Below are positions 8,751-18,100 of a stretch of 64,000 bases of DNA, one piece after another. The DNA is from an uncultured Bacteroidia bacterium. Lineage in GTDB: Bacteria; Bacteroidota; Bacteroidia; Bacteroidales; Prolixibacteraceae. The position numbers and the translations under genes are program-made. Where the stretch lies: assembly GCA_903897145.1 (NCBI GenBank), contig CAIUAN010000057.1:1-64000 (forward strand), read 5' to 3'. The notes beneath the pieces were generated by a model. It saw only the letters and a program-made list of their open reading frames with translations. It was not told where the DNA came from and made no database searches. How positions within the stretch are numbered: the first letter of the stretch is position 1; every line of letters starts with the position of its first letter.

Positions 8751-11048
8751 ATGAAGTTCCTAAGCGGCATTAGTATTCTAACTATATTAATAGGAATAAG
8801 CACAAATTCATTTTCAACTCCACTACCCAAGTACAACCTAAAATTTTCAAGCCTTGCATCTACTTGGGACGAAGGTATTCCGCTTGGAAATGCGATGTTA
8901 GGAGCGCTAATCTGGCAAAAGGGGGATCATCTAAGATTCTCACTAGACCGTGCCGACTTATGGGACTTAAGACCAATCGCCAATCTATCGAAACCAGAGT
9001 TCAGCTTTAAGTGGGTACAAAAACAGGTTAAAGAGAATAACTACAAGGTCGTGCAGCAAATGTTCGATGCTCCTTATGAGCAGCTTCCTGCCCCATCGAA
9101 AATCCCAGGAGCAGCTCTTGAATTTGACACCAAAGGATTCGGAAAAGTTTTGCAAGTCCAGCTAACCCTTGCGACAGCAATATGCGAAACAAAATGGGAA
9201 AATGGAACTACTCTGCAGACTTTTGTCCATGCCTCACAACCAGGAGGATGGTTTAAATTTGAAAATGTGACCAGTGATTTTATTCCGGTATTATTGGCAC
9301 CCGAATATGGGAAAACTACCGGAGTAAAGAATGAGGACTCCGTAGCAGGACAAGATTTAATACGACTGGGATACGAACAAGGCAAAATCATTTCGCTGCC
9401 AAATCAATTAACCTACAGGCAAAAGGGGAATAATGGTTTTGAATACGAAGTGTCAGTATCGTGGAAATTTGCAAACCATAGCTTAGTAGGCTTTTGGACG
9501 ATCACCTCAACAGAATCAGAAAAGAATTCGCACAAAACAGCAGGAATGCTAACGCAAGAAACACTAAAAATATCAACGTTTAAAGATTCATTTTCAGCAC
9601 ATACACATTGGTGGAGTAGCTATTGGATGAAATCTTCCATCACACTACCCGACACCATTCTTGAACGACAATGGGATTTAGAACAGTATAAATTTGGATC
9701 GGCAGCACGTGCCGATGCGCCACCAATCTCATTACAAGCAGTTTGGACTGCCGACAATGGTAAGCTACCACCCTGGAAAGGAGATTTTCATCACGATTTA
9801 AATACACAACTAAGCTACTGGCCTGCCTATTCAGCAAACCACCTCGATCTGGAAGAGGGGTATCTAAACTGGCTTTGGAAATATCGTGAGACATTTAAAA
9901 AGTATACAAAAACATACTTTGGTACTTCGGGGATGAATGTTCCTGGAGTTACGACCCTAACTGGAGAGCCAATGGGCGGATGGATACAATACTCTTTCGG
10001 TCCAACGGTAGGTTGCTGGTTATCGCAACATTTTTACCTCCATTGGATCTACTCGAAGGATGAGCAGTTTTTGCGTGAAAGAGCATACCCTTGGATCAGT
10101 GATGTAGCCGATTACCTTGATCAAATTTCAGTAAAGGATATTAATGGGATTCGCAAATTACCCATTAGCTCCAGCCCTGAAATACATGACAACTCTATCA
10201 AAGCTTGGTTTGGACAAACAACAAATTACGATCTATCCTTTATCCGTTGGACATTCGAAAAGGCCGCAGAACTTGCTCATGCTGTAGGCAAGTCAGGGGA
10301 GGCACAAAAATGGGAGACTATTCTAAAAGAGTGGCCAACTTTTGCCTTGGATAATGCAGGCGGATTAGCCTTTGCTCCCGGTGAGCCTTATGTAGAATCA
10401 CACCGCCATTTTTCACATCTTGTAGGATATCATCCATTAGGGGTTATCGACTGGTCGAAAGGAGAGAAAGATCAAGCCATTATTCGTGCAACGCTCGAGA
10501 ACCTAGAAAAAACTGGACCTGACTGGTGGTGCGGATATACTTATAGCTGGCTAGGCAACCTCTATGCACGTGCTTTTATGGGAGATAAAGCAGCGCAGAC
10601 ACTTCGTATTTTCTCTGAAAATTTCTGTCTGCCTAACAGCTTTCATGTCAATGGTGAGCAACATGACAAGGGGTATTCAAAAATGAAATATCGCCCCTTT
10701 ACCCTAGAAGGAAACTTTGCATTTGCAGCAGGCGTGCAAGAGATGCTTATTCAAAGTCATACCGGCATTATTCACCTTTTCCCTGCCATACCTAAAGCTT
10801 GGCAAGATGCAAACTTTACCTCCTTACGCACTGTTGGAGCCTTTCTAATTTCGGCTCAGCAGAAAAAAGGAGATGTTGTTTCGGTTACGATTAGATCAGA
10901 AAAAGGTGGAGTCTGCAAACTAAAAAATCCTTTTAAAGACTTCAACTTTAACGCAAAATACAGCTGGAAGGGGAAAATAGATAAGACGAACGATCTTTTA
11001 TCAATCGAATTTCCTAAAAATGGAATATTGACTTTAACAAGGGAATAA
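8751..11048 (+). CDS. GH95-like (alpha/alpha)6 glycoside hydrolase
   Basis: A 765-residue exported enzyme related to GH95, a family of alpha-L-fucosidases and alpha-L-galactosidases. It shows the N-terminal beta-domain pattern DEGIPLGNAMLGALIW, DLNTQLSYWPAYSANHLDLEEG in the barrel, SSSPE near residue 480, and HRHFSHLVGYHP near residue 555. GH95 normally has an asparagine pair (N-x-N) just before the Q/E-x-x-YWP motif; here the first position is aspartate (DLN). The specificity or mechanism may therefore differ. It ends the four-gene glycan block and runs tail-to-tail, two bases apart, into the efflux operon. Confidence 0.75.
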   Translation: MKFLSGISILTILIGISTNSFSTPLPKYNLKFSSLASTWDEGIPLGNAMLGALIWQKGDHLRFSLDRADLWDLRPIANLSKPEFSFKWVQKQVKENNYKVVQQMFDAPYEQLPAPSKIPGAALEFDTKGFGKVLQVQLTLATAICETKWENGTTLQTFVHASQPGGWFKFENVTSDFIPVLLAPEYGKTTGVKNEDSVAGQDLIRLGYEQGKIISLPNQLTYRQKGNNGFEYEVSVSWKFANHSLVGFWTITSTESEKNSHKTAGMLTQETLKISTFKDSFSAHTHWWSSYWMKSSITLPDTILERQWDLEQYKFGSAARADAPPISLQAVWTADNGKLPPWKGDFHHDLNTQLSYWPAYSANHLDLEEGYLNWLWKYRETFKKYTKTYFGTSGMNVPGVTTLTGEPMGGWIQYSFGPTVGCWLSQHFYLHWIYSKDEQFLRERAYPWISDVADYLDQISVKDINGIRKLPISSSPEIHDNSIKAWFGQTTNYDLSFIRWTFEKAAELAHAVGKSGEAQKWETILKEWPTFALDNAGGLAFAPGEPYVESHRHFSHLVGYHPLGVIDWSKGEKDQAIIRATLENLEKTGPDWWCGYTYSWLGNLYARAFMGDKAAQTLRIFSENFCLPNSFHVNGEQHDKGYSKMKYRPFTLEGNFAFAAGVQEMLIQSHTGIIHLFPAIPKAWQDANFTSLRTVGAFLISAQQKKGDVVSVTIRSEKGGVCKLKNPFKDFNFNAKYSWKGKIDKTNDLLSIEFPKNGILTLTRE

Positions 11049-11050
11049 AT

Positions 11051-12355
11051 CTACCACCACCGAAGACCCGCGAGACGACAAAGATCCATGCGAGAAAGTA
11101 GCAGATTGTATTCAAACTGCAACTTACTTAACTGAGCATCGCTAAGATTTGAAACAGCGGTTAACAGATCAAGGTTTGTAATCACGCCAAATTTATAGCG
11201 ATCAGCAGCTAGCTCATTGGCCAATTTAGCTTGTTTGATAAGTCCATCAGCTGACGAGAGCTTTTTCTGATTCTTCTGAATGTCATCAAGTGCATTTAGC
11301 AGATCCTTGTTAAGCGTTGCCTTTTGTGTCTCAAGAGCGTGCTGCGTTGCATCTCTTGTGATAACCGCCATTTTCTGATGAAAACCAGGTCGTCCAGCTG
11401 ATAATATTGGGATTGTTACACCTAAGCCAACGAAATAATTAAAGTTAACCACATCAATATTCGGCATAAAACCATTCTTATATCCTGCTCCAGCAAGTAA
11501 GTTTACACTGGGTAGTTTACTCCGTTCGGCCGTAAGGATATCCCATCCAGCCAATTTTAACTTCGCATCAGCAATTCGAATATCCATGTTATTATGCGAC
11601 GCGATTGCCGAGATAGAATCAGAGAGATAACTAAATGATGTGGCATTAAAACCAAGATCCTTGATATACTCTTGACCACTATTCCCAGTAAGCATATCTA
11701 GTAGATTATATTGTTTGCTCAGCTGAGACTTTAATTCGGTATAGAAATTTACAGCGTTATTATATTTAACGTCTGTGGAGACCTGATCATAATTTAAGGC
11801 ATCGCCATTTTTTACTCGCACAGCAATCTGTTGCTTAGTGGCCGTGATTAGGTTTAATTGTTCTTGCTGAACGGCGATACTCTTATTCAGAAAAATAATT
11901 GAATAGTAAACTTGTGCTATCTGATATGCAAGATTAATCTTAAAACCCTCTAAATTATCTTTTGAAACCTCCAGCTCACCTTTTGCTTTATTTAAGGCAG
12001 AGCTTAAACGAAAGTCGATTATAGGTTGGGCTAAGGAAATGGATGCATTGTAGTTATCTGTCGGTTGAATTCTCACTTCTTGTATTTGTCCAGAAGCAGA
12101 TGGGATCTGAAAGGCAGGGGTTGGAAATTGTTGACGATAGGATAGATCGCCCATGGCAGTAGGCAAAATAGCTGTTCTATCAAGCTGAACTTTCGTCTCA
12201 CTCAGACTGATCAATTGTTTCATCTCGGCTACCTTCGGATATTTTTCAAACGATTGATCCACAAGATGTTTTAAATCTGCGGGCACCATTAGATCCTGAG
12301 CGAAGCTTGAATTAGCCAGTGATAAAATTGCGAGTATAAAAAACAAGGTTTTCAT
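11051..12355 (-). CDS. TolC-family outer-membrane efflux protein
   Basis: A 434-residue outer-membrane channel component that would join the EmrA- and EmrB-type proteins encoded directly upstream. The start at 12355 gives a clear signal peptide (MKTLFFILAILSLANSS, cleavage near residue 19). A longer frame to 12472 would overlap the transporter gene and lacks one. Two TolC-like internal repeats are visible: long amphipathic helices such as QEQLNLITATKQQIAVRVKNGD, and later IKQAKLANELAADRYKFGVITNLDLL. The motif RYKFGV..LDLL is typical of the family. It is the third gene of the operon. Confidence 0.88.
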   Translation of the reverse strand: MKTLFFILAILSLANSSFAQDLMVPADLKHLVDQSFEKYPKVAEMKQLISLSETKVQLDRTAILPTAMGDLSYRQQFPTPAFQIPSASGQIQEVRIQPTDNYNASISLAQPIIDFRLSSALNKAKGELEVSKDNLEGFKINLAYQIAQVYYSIIFLNKSIAVQQEQLNLITATKQQIAVRVKNGDALNYDQVSTDVKYNNAVNFYTELKSQLSKQYNLLDMLTGNSGQEYIKDLGFNATSFSYLSDSISAIASHNNMDIRIADAKLKLAGWDILTAERSKLPSVNLLAGAGYKNGFMPNIDVVNFNYFVGLGVTIPILSAGRPGFHQKMAVITRDATQHALETQKATLNKDLLNALDDIQKNQKKLSSADGLIKQAKLANELAADRYKFGVITNLDLLTAVSNLSDAQLSKLQFEYNLLLSRMDLCRLAGLRWW

Positions 12356-12392
12356 AATAGGTCGAATTATGTTGAGTATTATATAATAATCA

Positions 12393-13955
12393 TTAGACTT
12401 CCTCCGCTGCATGCAAGGTTTCTTTACTTGCTTTAGGTGCACTTTTAGCGAGGAAGATAAGTGGGAAAGCAATCATAATAAATATTGTTACGTAGATAAA
12501 GGCATCTAAATAGCTTCGTAGATAGACTTGTTTCATCATCGTAAGTTCCATAATCTGATAGGTCTGCTGTGGAAGATTCGCCGCAACAGGAAGTTTTGCT
12601 TGTAGACCTTGATAAATCTGAGAATAACGTTCTGCAAACTGAGGACTTCCATTATAGATATTACTAACTAGATCAACGCGATGAATGGCTGTTCGGTGAG
12701 CGATATAATTATTTACGATTGCAATACCAAAAGATCCGCCTATCTGGCGCATCATATTGTTAAGCGCCACCCCTTGTGGTATATCTCTTGGTTTTAGTCC
12801 GGCAACAGCCATTGCATTTAAAGGGACAAATAGGAGCGCTAACCCAGCGCCTCTAATCATCAATGGCAAAGTAAAGAACCCTGATGACACATTCTGATCG
12901 GCTTGCGACATCAGCAATCCAAAACCCATGAGGGTAATAAATCCAAATGCCACAAATATTTGAGGTTTAGTACCTTGCTGTAGTTTTTTTCCAATAAGAG
13001 GCATGAAAATAAGAGACAAGACAGATGCTGGCAATAGCGCTATTCCAGTCTCATAAGCCGTGTAACCTAAAACGCGCTGCAACATCAGCGGGAAAATAAA
13101 TACCGATGTATAAAGAATAAATCCCACAAAGAAAGTTAGAATAGCGGTAATCATCAGGTTTCGATCTTTAAAGATCCGCAAGTTCACCACCGGCTCTTTT
13201 ACCTTGAATTCCCACCAAATAAACGTTATTAATCCAACTGCAGCTACAAGTGCCAAACCAATAATTAATCTGGAGTCGAACCAATCTTCTGTTTCTCCTC
13301 GCTCAAGGACATACTGCAACGCACCGATACCAATAGTGAGCAAGAAGATTCCTGACCAGTCGATGCTAGGCTTCACATCCACTTTAGGGGTCCTTGGGAC
13401 AAAATTATAAGCCAATATACTAGCTACGATTCCAAAGGGGATATTGATGTAAAATATCAATGGCCATGAATAGCTATCAATAATTAATCCTCCCACTGTA
13501 GGTCCTAATGTAGGACCTAAGACAACTCCCATTCCAAACAAGGCAGCAGCCATGCCACGGTCCTTGCCAGTGAAATTCTCAAATAGTATGGCTTGCGAAG
13601 TCGAAAGCAAGGCGCCACCACCTAAGCCCTGAACAAAGCGCCAAAAAACAATCTCCCATAGTGAGGTTGACGTTCCACATAAGATTGAGGCAACAGTAAA
13701 TAATGCAATTGAAAACATGTAATATCTCAATCGACCAAAGTAGGCTGCTAAAAATCCCGTCAACGGAATAATTATCACATTGGCAATGGCATACGAGGTA
13801 ATAACCCAAGCTATATCCTCAATAGACGCACCAAGGTTACCAGCCATTTGGTTTAAGGCCACATTAACGATCGAGGTATCTATCAGCTCCATGATGGCAG
13901 CTGAAATGGTCGTTATCGCAATAAAAATCTTGGCCGTCTTACTTAGGGATTCCAT
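12393..13955 (-). CDS. emrB: EmrB-type DHA2 drug:H+ antiporter (MFS, 14 TM)
   Basis: A 520-residue inner-membrane transporter of the DHA2 branch of the major facilitator superfamily. The first helix carries MELIDTSIVNVALNQM around residues 22-37, the EmrB signature with the membrane-embedded Asp. It is followed by the motif-A-like loop GFLAAYFGRLRYY and the motif-C region GMGVVLGPTLGPTVGG. About fourteen hydrophobic segments can be counted. It lies seven bases downstream of the EmrA-type gene and upstream of the TolC-type gene, giving a complete tripartite pump. The substrate is unknown, and no MarR or TetR regulator sits beside the operon. Confidence 0.9.
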   Translation of the reverse strand: MESLSKTAKIFIAITTISAAIMELIDTSIVNVALNQMAGNLGASIEDIAWVITSYAIANVIIIPLTGFLAAYFGRLRYYMFSIALFTVASILCGTSTSLWEIVFWRFVQGLGGGALLSTSQAILFENFTGKDRGMAAALFGMGVVLGPTLGPTVGGLIIDSYSWPLIFYINIPFGIVASILAYNFVPRTPKVDVKPSIDWSGIFLLTIGIGALQYVLERGETEDWFDSRLIIGLALVAAVGLITFIWWEFKVKEPVVNLRIFKDRNLMITAILTFFVGFILYTSVFIFPLMLQRVLGYTAYETGIALLPASVLSLIFMPLIGKKLQQGTKPQIFVAFGFITLMGFGLLMSQADQNVSSGFFTLPLMIRGAGLALLFVPLNAMAVAGLKPRDIPQGVALNNMMRQIGGSFGIAIVNNYIAHRTAIHRVDLVSNIYNGSPQFAERYSQIYQGLQAKLPVAANLPQQTYQIMELTMMKQVYLRSYLDAFIYVTIFIMIAFPLIFLAKSAPKASKETLHAAEEV

Positions 13956-13962
13956 CTATAGC

Positions 13963-15012
13963 TTAAAGAGGGACAGAAACTACCACACTCATACCCGCAC
14001 GAAGAATATCTTTAACTTTCTCCTCATCCAAGATCTCGATGCGAACAGGCACTCGCTGTGTAACCTTAATAAAATTACCCGTTGCATTGTCTGGAGGAAG
14101 AAGCGAAAAGCGAGCACCAGTAGCATCTGATACTGAAATGATTTTGCCTTGAACTTCTAGCTTTGGATATCCATCAATCTTAAGATGAACAATTTTGCCA
14201 AGGATAATATTTTTTAATTGACTCTCTTTGAAATTGGCTACAACCCAATGGCTTTGGCTATTCACAAGCGCAAGAACAGGAGTTCCAGCTTGAATAAACT
14301 GACCTTCATCGATATTCCGTTTTCCAATCTTACCATCAGAGATGGCATAAATATGACAATAAGAGAGTTTTAAACGTTGCTGGTTGATTCGTGAATTTTT
14401 TGTCTCAGCCTGAGCTTGAGCTTTCTTTACTTGTGCATTTAAAACTCCAATTCGAGTTTGTGCAACTTTCAAATCTATCTTACTTGCGTCAAGAAGTTTC
14501 GTTGCAACATCATAATTAGATTGACTATCATCCAATTGTCTTTTAGTACTTGCATTGCCCTCAAAAAGGCTTTTCTCACGACTAAGATCAGACGTTGCTT
14601 TGGCATATCGCACTTTCACAACCTCTAAACTTCCTTTTGCCGCCGATAACAAAGCTGAGGCATTGTTTAGTGATGCCTTTGTATTTTCGATTTCTGTTAG
14701 AGCTTCTGCATAGTCCGCTTCCATCTCTTGAAGTTGCAGATTCAGTTCAGTGGAATCAACATCCATCAATAACTGACCTTTTTTCACTAAAGCATAATCA
14801 TCGGTATAGATCTTATTCACATATCCAGATACCCTAGAAAGAATTGGTGCTACGCGCATCTCAACTTGGGCGTTATCCGTATCTTCATGATTGATGGCAT
14901 ACCACACTTGTTTGACTAAGAATGAAAGACCTAAGATTATCACCGTGCCGATGATAATTCGAGGTACTATACTTTTGCTTTTTGGAGATTCATTATTTCC
15001 TGAAGGATTCAT
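13963..15012 (-). CDS. emrA: EmrA-type membrane fusion protein (HlyD family)
   Basis: A 349-residue periplasmic adaptor. One transmembrane anchor lies at about residues 17-38. It is followed by the EmrA hallmark HEDTDNAQVE, a biotinyl-lipoyl-like half (SRVSGYVNKIYTDDYALVKKG), a long coiled-coil hairpin (about 85-205) and the second lipoyl half (SYCHIYAISDGKIGKRNIDEGQFI). It is the first gene of the three-gene efflux operon. On the coding strand a TATATTTA lies upstream as a possible -7 box. Confidence 0.9.
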   Translation of the reverse strand: MNPSGNNESPKSKSIVPRIIIGTVIILGLSFLVKQVWYAINHEDTDNAQVEMRVAPILSRVSGYVNKIYTDDYALVKKGQLLMDVDSTELNLQLQEMEADYAEALTEIENTKASLNNASALLSAAKGSLEVVKVRYAKATSDLSREKSLFEGNASTKRQLDDSQSNYDVATKLLDASKIDLKVAQTRIGVLNAQVKKAQAQAETKNSRINQQRLKLSYCHIYAISDGKIGKRNIDEGQFIQAGTPVLALVNSQSHWVVANFKESQLKNIILGKIVHLKIDGYPKLEVQGKIISVSDATGARFSLLPPDNATGNFIKVTQRVPVRIEILDEEKVKDILRAGMSVVVSVPL

Positions 15013-15125
15013 ATTTCTAAATTATTTAAAAGAAGGTGTAAATATAATAACTATACAAGTGGGAAGGTTTTTCTATGCAGTAATTTAACACTATGATAAC
15101 AAACTCCCTATGATTCAGCAGTAAA

Positions 15126-16538
15126 TCAATGTTTAGAGTAAGCCAATTTAAGAGCCTGAGTGGTGGTGTAATACTTCACTAGCGTATTCGGCGCTTCCCA
15201 TGCTGGCAATTTCCCCGCCTTGAGATATTCAAGATATTTTGCGGTAACCTGAGCAAAGTGAGCCTCATGACCAATCTTTAAAGATTCTGGGACTACGATT
15301 TTCCAAGTACCTGATTTTATTTTCTCAAGTGCTAATCCCAGCTGAGGAAGGTTTGCCAACGCTACGACTATCTGTTTCTCCAAATTGATTAAATCAGTTC
15401 CCACTTTAGCGTGAATATAAAGGGTGGGGTCATATTTCTGCTCTTTGCCTTGAATAATTTCAAGGTCTGATAAAGTCCCACGCAGAATCGAATAATGGGT
15501 ATCCCCGGCTCCTTCCGATGCTTTATAGTCCCAGATCGCAGTAACTTTCGCCACGCTATTTTTAATTTTATAAACGATCGTCCCATTTGCAAATACAGCT
15601 AGTTTATCTGCTTTAACATCCTTTAAAAGATAGTCAGGGAAGTCGGCAAGCTTCGTAACTTCAGAAAACTCAGACTTCGAGAATTGAGTCGGCCACCGTT
15701 TTGCGTCTAAAATCTGAATATCACTTTTATGCAAAATCTGATCCGGGAAGCATTCCCATTGCACCAAGTCTACCAGATGAGTTGTTACATCCACAATCCC
15801 TTCACCTTGCTGTTTGACATCAAAAAACCATCCTGGTCGAACCAACGTGTTTCCAGAGACATTTTTATAAAAATAATGAACACTTGTCATTTCAACTGCA
15901 GGTTTTTCCAACGACCCAGTCTCAAGAGCGCCAAAAATATCAGACCTCAGAGAAAGCTCACGTTGAATGGCCGTGGTAACCGAATAACGCTCAGTCATAA
16001 TATCATAAAGGAGAACCCCATTTTTCTGTGCCGTCGCAAATGATTTTTCTAAAGATGGAAATTGGTCGGCGGTAATCACCATTGGCTTATCAGCAAGCAC
16101 ATTCAATCCTGCATTTACTGACTTCGCAATATAATCGCCTTTGATCCGGTTATTGCCTGATACCACAACTACATTACCCCGTTTTTCAGAAATCATTTTA
16201 TCTAAATAGTCCTCGCCAATATAGCACGTCTCTTTCCATACCGTAGGATTTTCAGGTCGTGTATTGTAACCTTCAATTCGTTTAAGATGTTCATCCAGAT
16301 CTTTCCCTTTAGGAGCATAGATATAAACCTCTGGACTAACTTGATCGTAATTATTCTTTTGAACTAATGCGGCATGAAAATGACCTGGATCAAGAGTGAT
16401 CAGTTTTACCTCACCCTTGGCTCCATTAAAAGCGCTGGGCTTCGACTTATTTTCGGAACCAGTAGCTCCCTCTGCACTTATGGAGCTTAAAATAACTGGG
16501 AAAGCAGCAATCATAATTAACACGTATAAACTCTTCAT
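15126..16538 (-). CDS. Secreted Gfo/Idh/MocA-type oxidoreductase
   Basis: A 470-residue protein with a signal peptide (about 1-24) and a Gfo/Idh-type Rossmann fold ending in the 'putative oxidoreductase C-terminal' domain. The EKP-like motif appears as LADKPMVI near residue 149, and HLVDLVQWECFP near residue 262 corresponds to the substrate-binding helix. Most family members are cytoplasmic and NAD(P)-dependent; exported members presumably carry a tightly bound cofactor. The double DUF1080 gene is upstream on the same strand. DUF1080 proteins act on 3-keto-glycosides and Gfo/Idh enzymes can create the 3-keto group, so the two plausibly work in one oxidative deglycosylation route. Confidence 0.8.
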   Translation of the reverse strand: MKSLYVLIMIAAFPVILSSISAEGATGSENKSKPSAFNGAKGEVKLITLDPGHFHAALVQKNNYDQVSPEVYIYAPKGKDLDEHLKRIEGYNTRPENPTVWKETCYIGEDYLDKMISEKRGNVVVVSGNNRIKGDYIAKSVNAGLNVLADKPMVITADQFPSLEKSFATAQKNGVLLYDIMTERYSVTTAIQRELSLRSDIFGALETGSLEKPAVEMTSVHYFYKNVSGNTLVRPGWFFDVKQQGEGIVDVTTHLVDLVQWECFPDQILHKSDIQILDAKRWPTQFSKSEFSEVTKLADFPDYLLKDVKADKLAVFANGTIVYKIKNSVAKVTAIWDYKASEGAGDTHYSILRGTLSDLEIIQGKEQKYDPTLYIHAKVGTDLINLEKQIVVALANLPQLGLALEKIKSGTWKIVVPESLKIGHEAHFAQVTAKYLEYLKAGKLPAWEAPNTLVKYYTTTQALKLAYSKH

Positions 16539-16735
16539 AAATTAGTTCTGATTTTTATATTTTTCAAAATAATCCTTCATATTCATTTCTTGCGCCCCCA
16601 TAAATGGCCATCAGATCGGTCAACCAATACATAAAGCTCCGCCGATGACCGAGAAATCATCCATCAACTAGCATTAAACCTGACGACCAGGGTTATACTT
16701 AAAGGAATAAAGCACGTCGCAAAGAGAGTATAAGA

Positions 16736-18100
16736 CTATAATTCTTTAACCTTTACATTACGAAATGAGACTTGATCGCCATGATCTTGAAGCAGAATAT
16801 AACCATCCTCATATTCGCCAAATTTAGGCACCTTGCTAAACTTGCTCTTGGCAATGACAGCCTTAAACTCTGGTGAACCTTTGGTGATCTCCACAACTTT
16901 AACCCCATTTAAGAAATGAGTCACTCGTACACCATTCACTTCAATTCGAGCTCTATTCCATTGGCCAACAGCATTTACCCTTTTTACTGGCTGAGCAGCG
17001 TCAAAACGTTTTGAATTCGCGGTGACCAGATCGTATAGCGAACCAACGGTGCGGTTTCCATCAATACCTTCTTTCGCATCCGGATGCCGTAAATCATCTA
17101 AAACTTGAAATTCAAAGCCCACGGTATTAAGCTTATTGGGTTCACTTTGAATAAAATATTTAATCCCACTATTAGCCCCTTCGGTAAGTTTAAAGTCTAC
17201 TTCTAAAATAAAGTTCCTGTATTTTTTTGTTGTTACGATATCTCCTCCGCGTAAACTTTTTACTTTATTCGGACTAATAGCTCCATCCTCGATCGTCCAT
17301 CCTTTAGAAGGAAAATTGGCCACGCCTGCACCTCTCCATCCCTCTGTCGTTTTACCATCCCAGAGCAGCTTCCAGCCGTTCGACACTTCATTCGGCGTTA
17401 AGGTATTGTTTAAATAACTTACTTCTCGAACTGATTTATCCATCGGCTTACGGTATTTCTCGAGATCATTTGTCATGATTCGAATATCTTTCCAGCAGAT
17501 CGTGCGGCCTTCTTTCGCGGCATCTTTACCAATGCCATGAACTTGAAGTGCTATAAATCCAGAGGGTGTCATATCATCCACAAGATTGGCGCAAGGGACA
17601 CCGTTCATCCAAGTTCGAATTGAATTTCCGATAGCTTCTACACGAACGGCATTCCACCCTCCGCGCTTGTAACATTTTTTGGCTGGCTGATTATATTCAA
17701 GTGGGTATAGCCATCCACGACGCGACTCATCATAAATACCTGCCGACCAAGCACGAGGTGAGTCATCACATTCAACTTGATAACCATGTACATGCTCAAT
17801 ATTATGAACCATTTGCTCAGAACGGATCTGGACGCCCGAATTAAGACCCGTGTCCATCTTAATCTTATATTCGAGAATAAAGTCTCCGTAATTCTTTTTA
17901 GTCGCTAGAAAGGTATTTCCAGTGTTTACTTTCGAATGGCCAACGATCTCGCCTTTAACAACTGAATATTCGGCAGCTCCATCTAATTTCTGCCAACCGT
18001 CAAGGGTTTTGCCATTAAAGAGACTTTCCCATTTCCCTTGCCCTGCAAATAATACACTTGACAGAACCGTAAATACTAGAATTAGTGTTATTTTTTTCAT
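16736..18100 (-). CDS. Tandem DUF1080 (3-keto-glycoside hydrolase-like) protein
   Basis: A 454-residue exported protein (signal peptide about 1-19) made of two DUF1080 domains. The first begins at WESLFNGKTLDGWQ (residues 24-37) and the second at GWKLLWDGKTTEGWRG near residue 242. Each carries the family pattern of a concanavalin-like sandwich, for example LNSGVQIRSE in the first and ANSGIKYFIQSE in the second. Pfam names the family '3-keto-disaccharide hydrolase'. The neighbouring Gfo/Idh oxidoreductase supports a role in oxidative cleavage of glycosides. A 197-base gap with no visible gene separates the two. Confidence 0.85.
   Translation of the reverse strand: MKKITLILVFTVLSSVLFAGQGKWESLFNGKTLDGWQKLDGAAEYSVVKGEIVGHSKVNTGNTFLATKKNYGDFILEYKIKMDTGLNSGVQIRSEQMVHNIEHVHGYQVECDDSPRAWSAGIYDESRRGWLYPLEYNQPAKKCYKRGGWNAVRVEAIGNSIRTWMNGVPCANLVDDMTPSGFIALQVHGIGKDAAKEGRTICWKDIRIMTNDLEKYRKPMDKSVREVSYLNNTLTPNEVSNGWKLLWDGKTTEGWRGAGVANFPSKGWTIEDGAISPNKVKSLRGGDIVTTKKYRNFILEVDFKLTEGANSGIKYFIQSEPNKLNTVGFEFQVLDDLRHPDAKEGIDGNRTVGSLYDLVTANSKRFDAAQPVKRVNAVGQWNRARIEVNGVRVTHFLNGVKVVEITKGSPEFKAVIAKSKFSKVPKFGEYEDGYILLQDHGDQVSFRNVKVKEL

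Noticed and set aside
12356-12472. Longer N-terminus of the TolC-like protein
   Set aside because: The extension overlaps the transporter gene and would bury a clear signal peptide 40 residues inside the protein.
16539-16735. Possible gene remnant between the oxidoreductase and DUF1080 genes
   Set aside because: I read it on both strands and found no family motif or continuous frame; it is an ordinary spacer as far as I can see.
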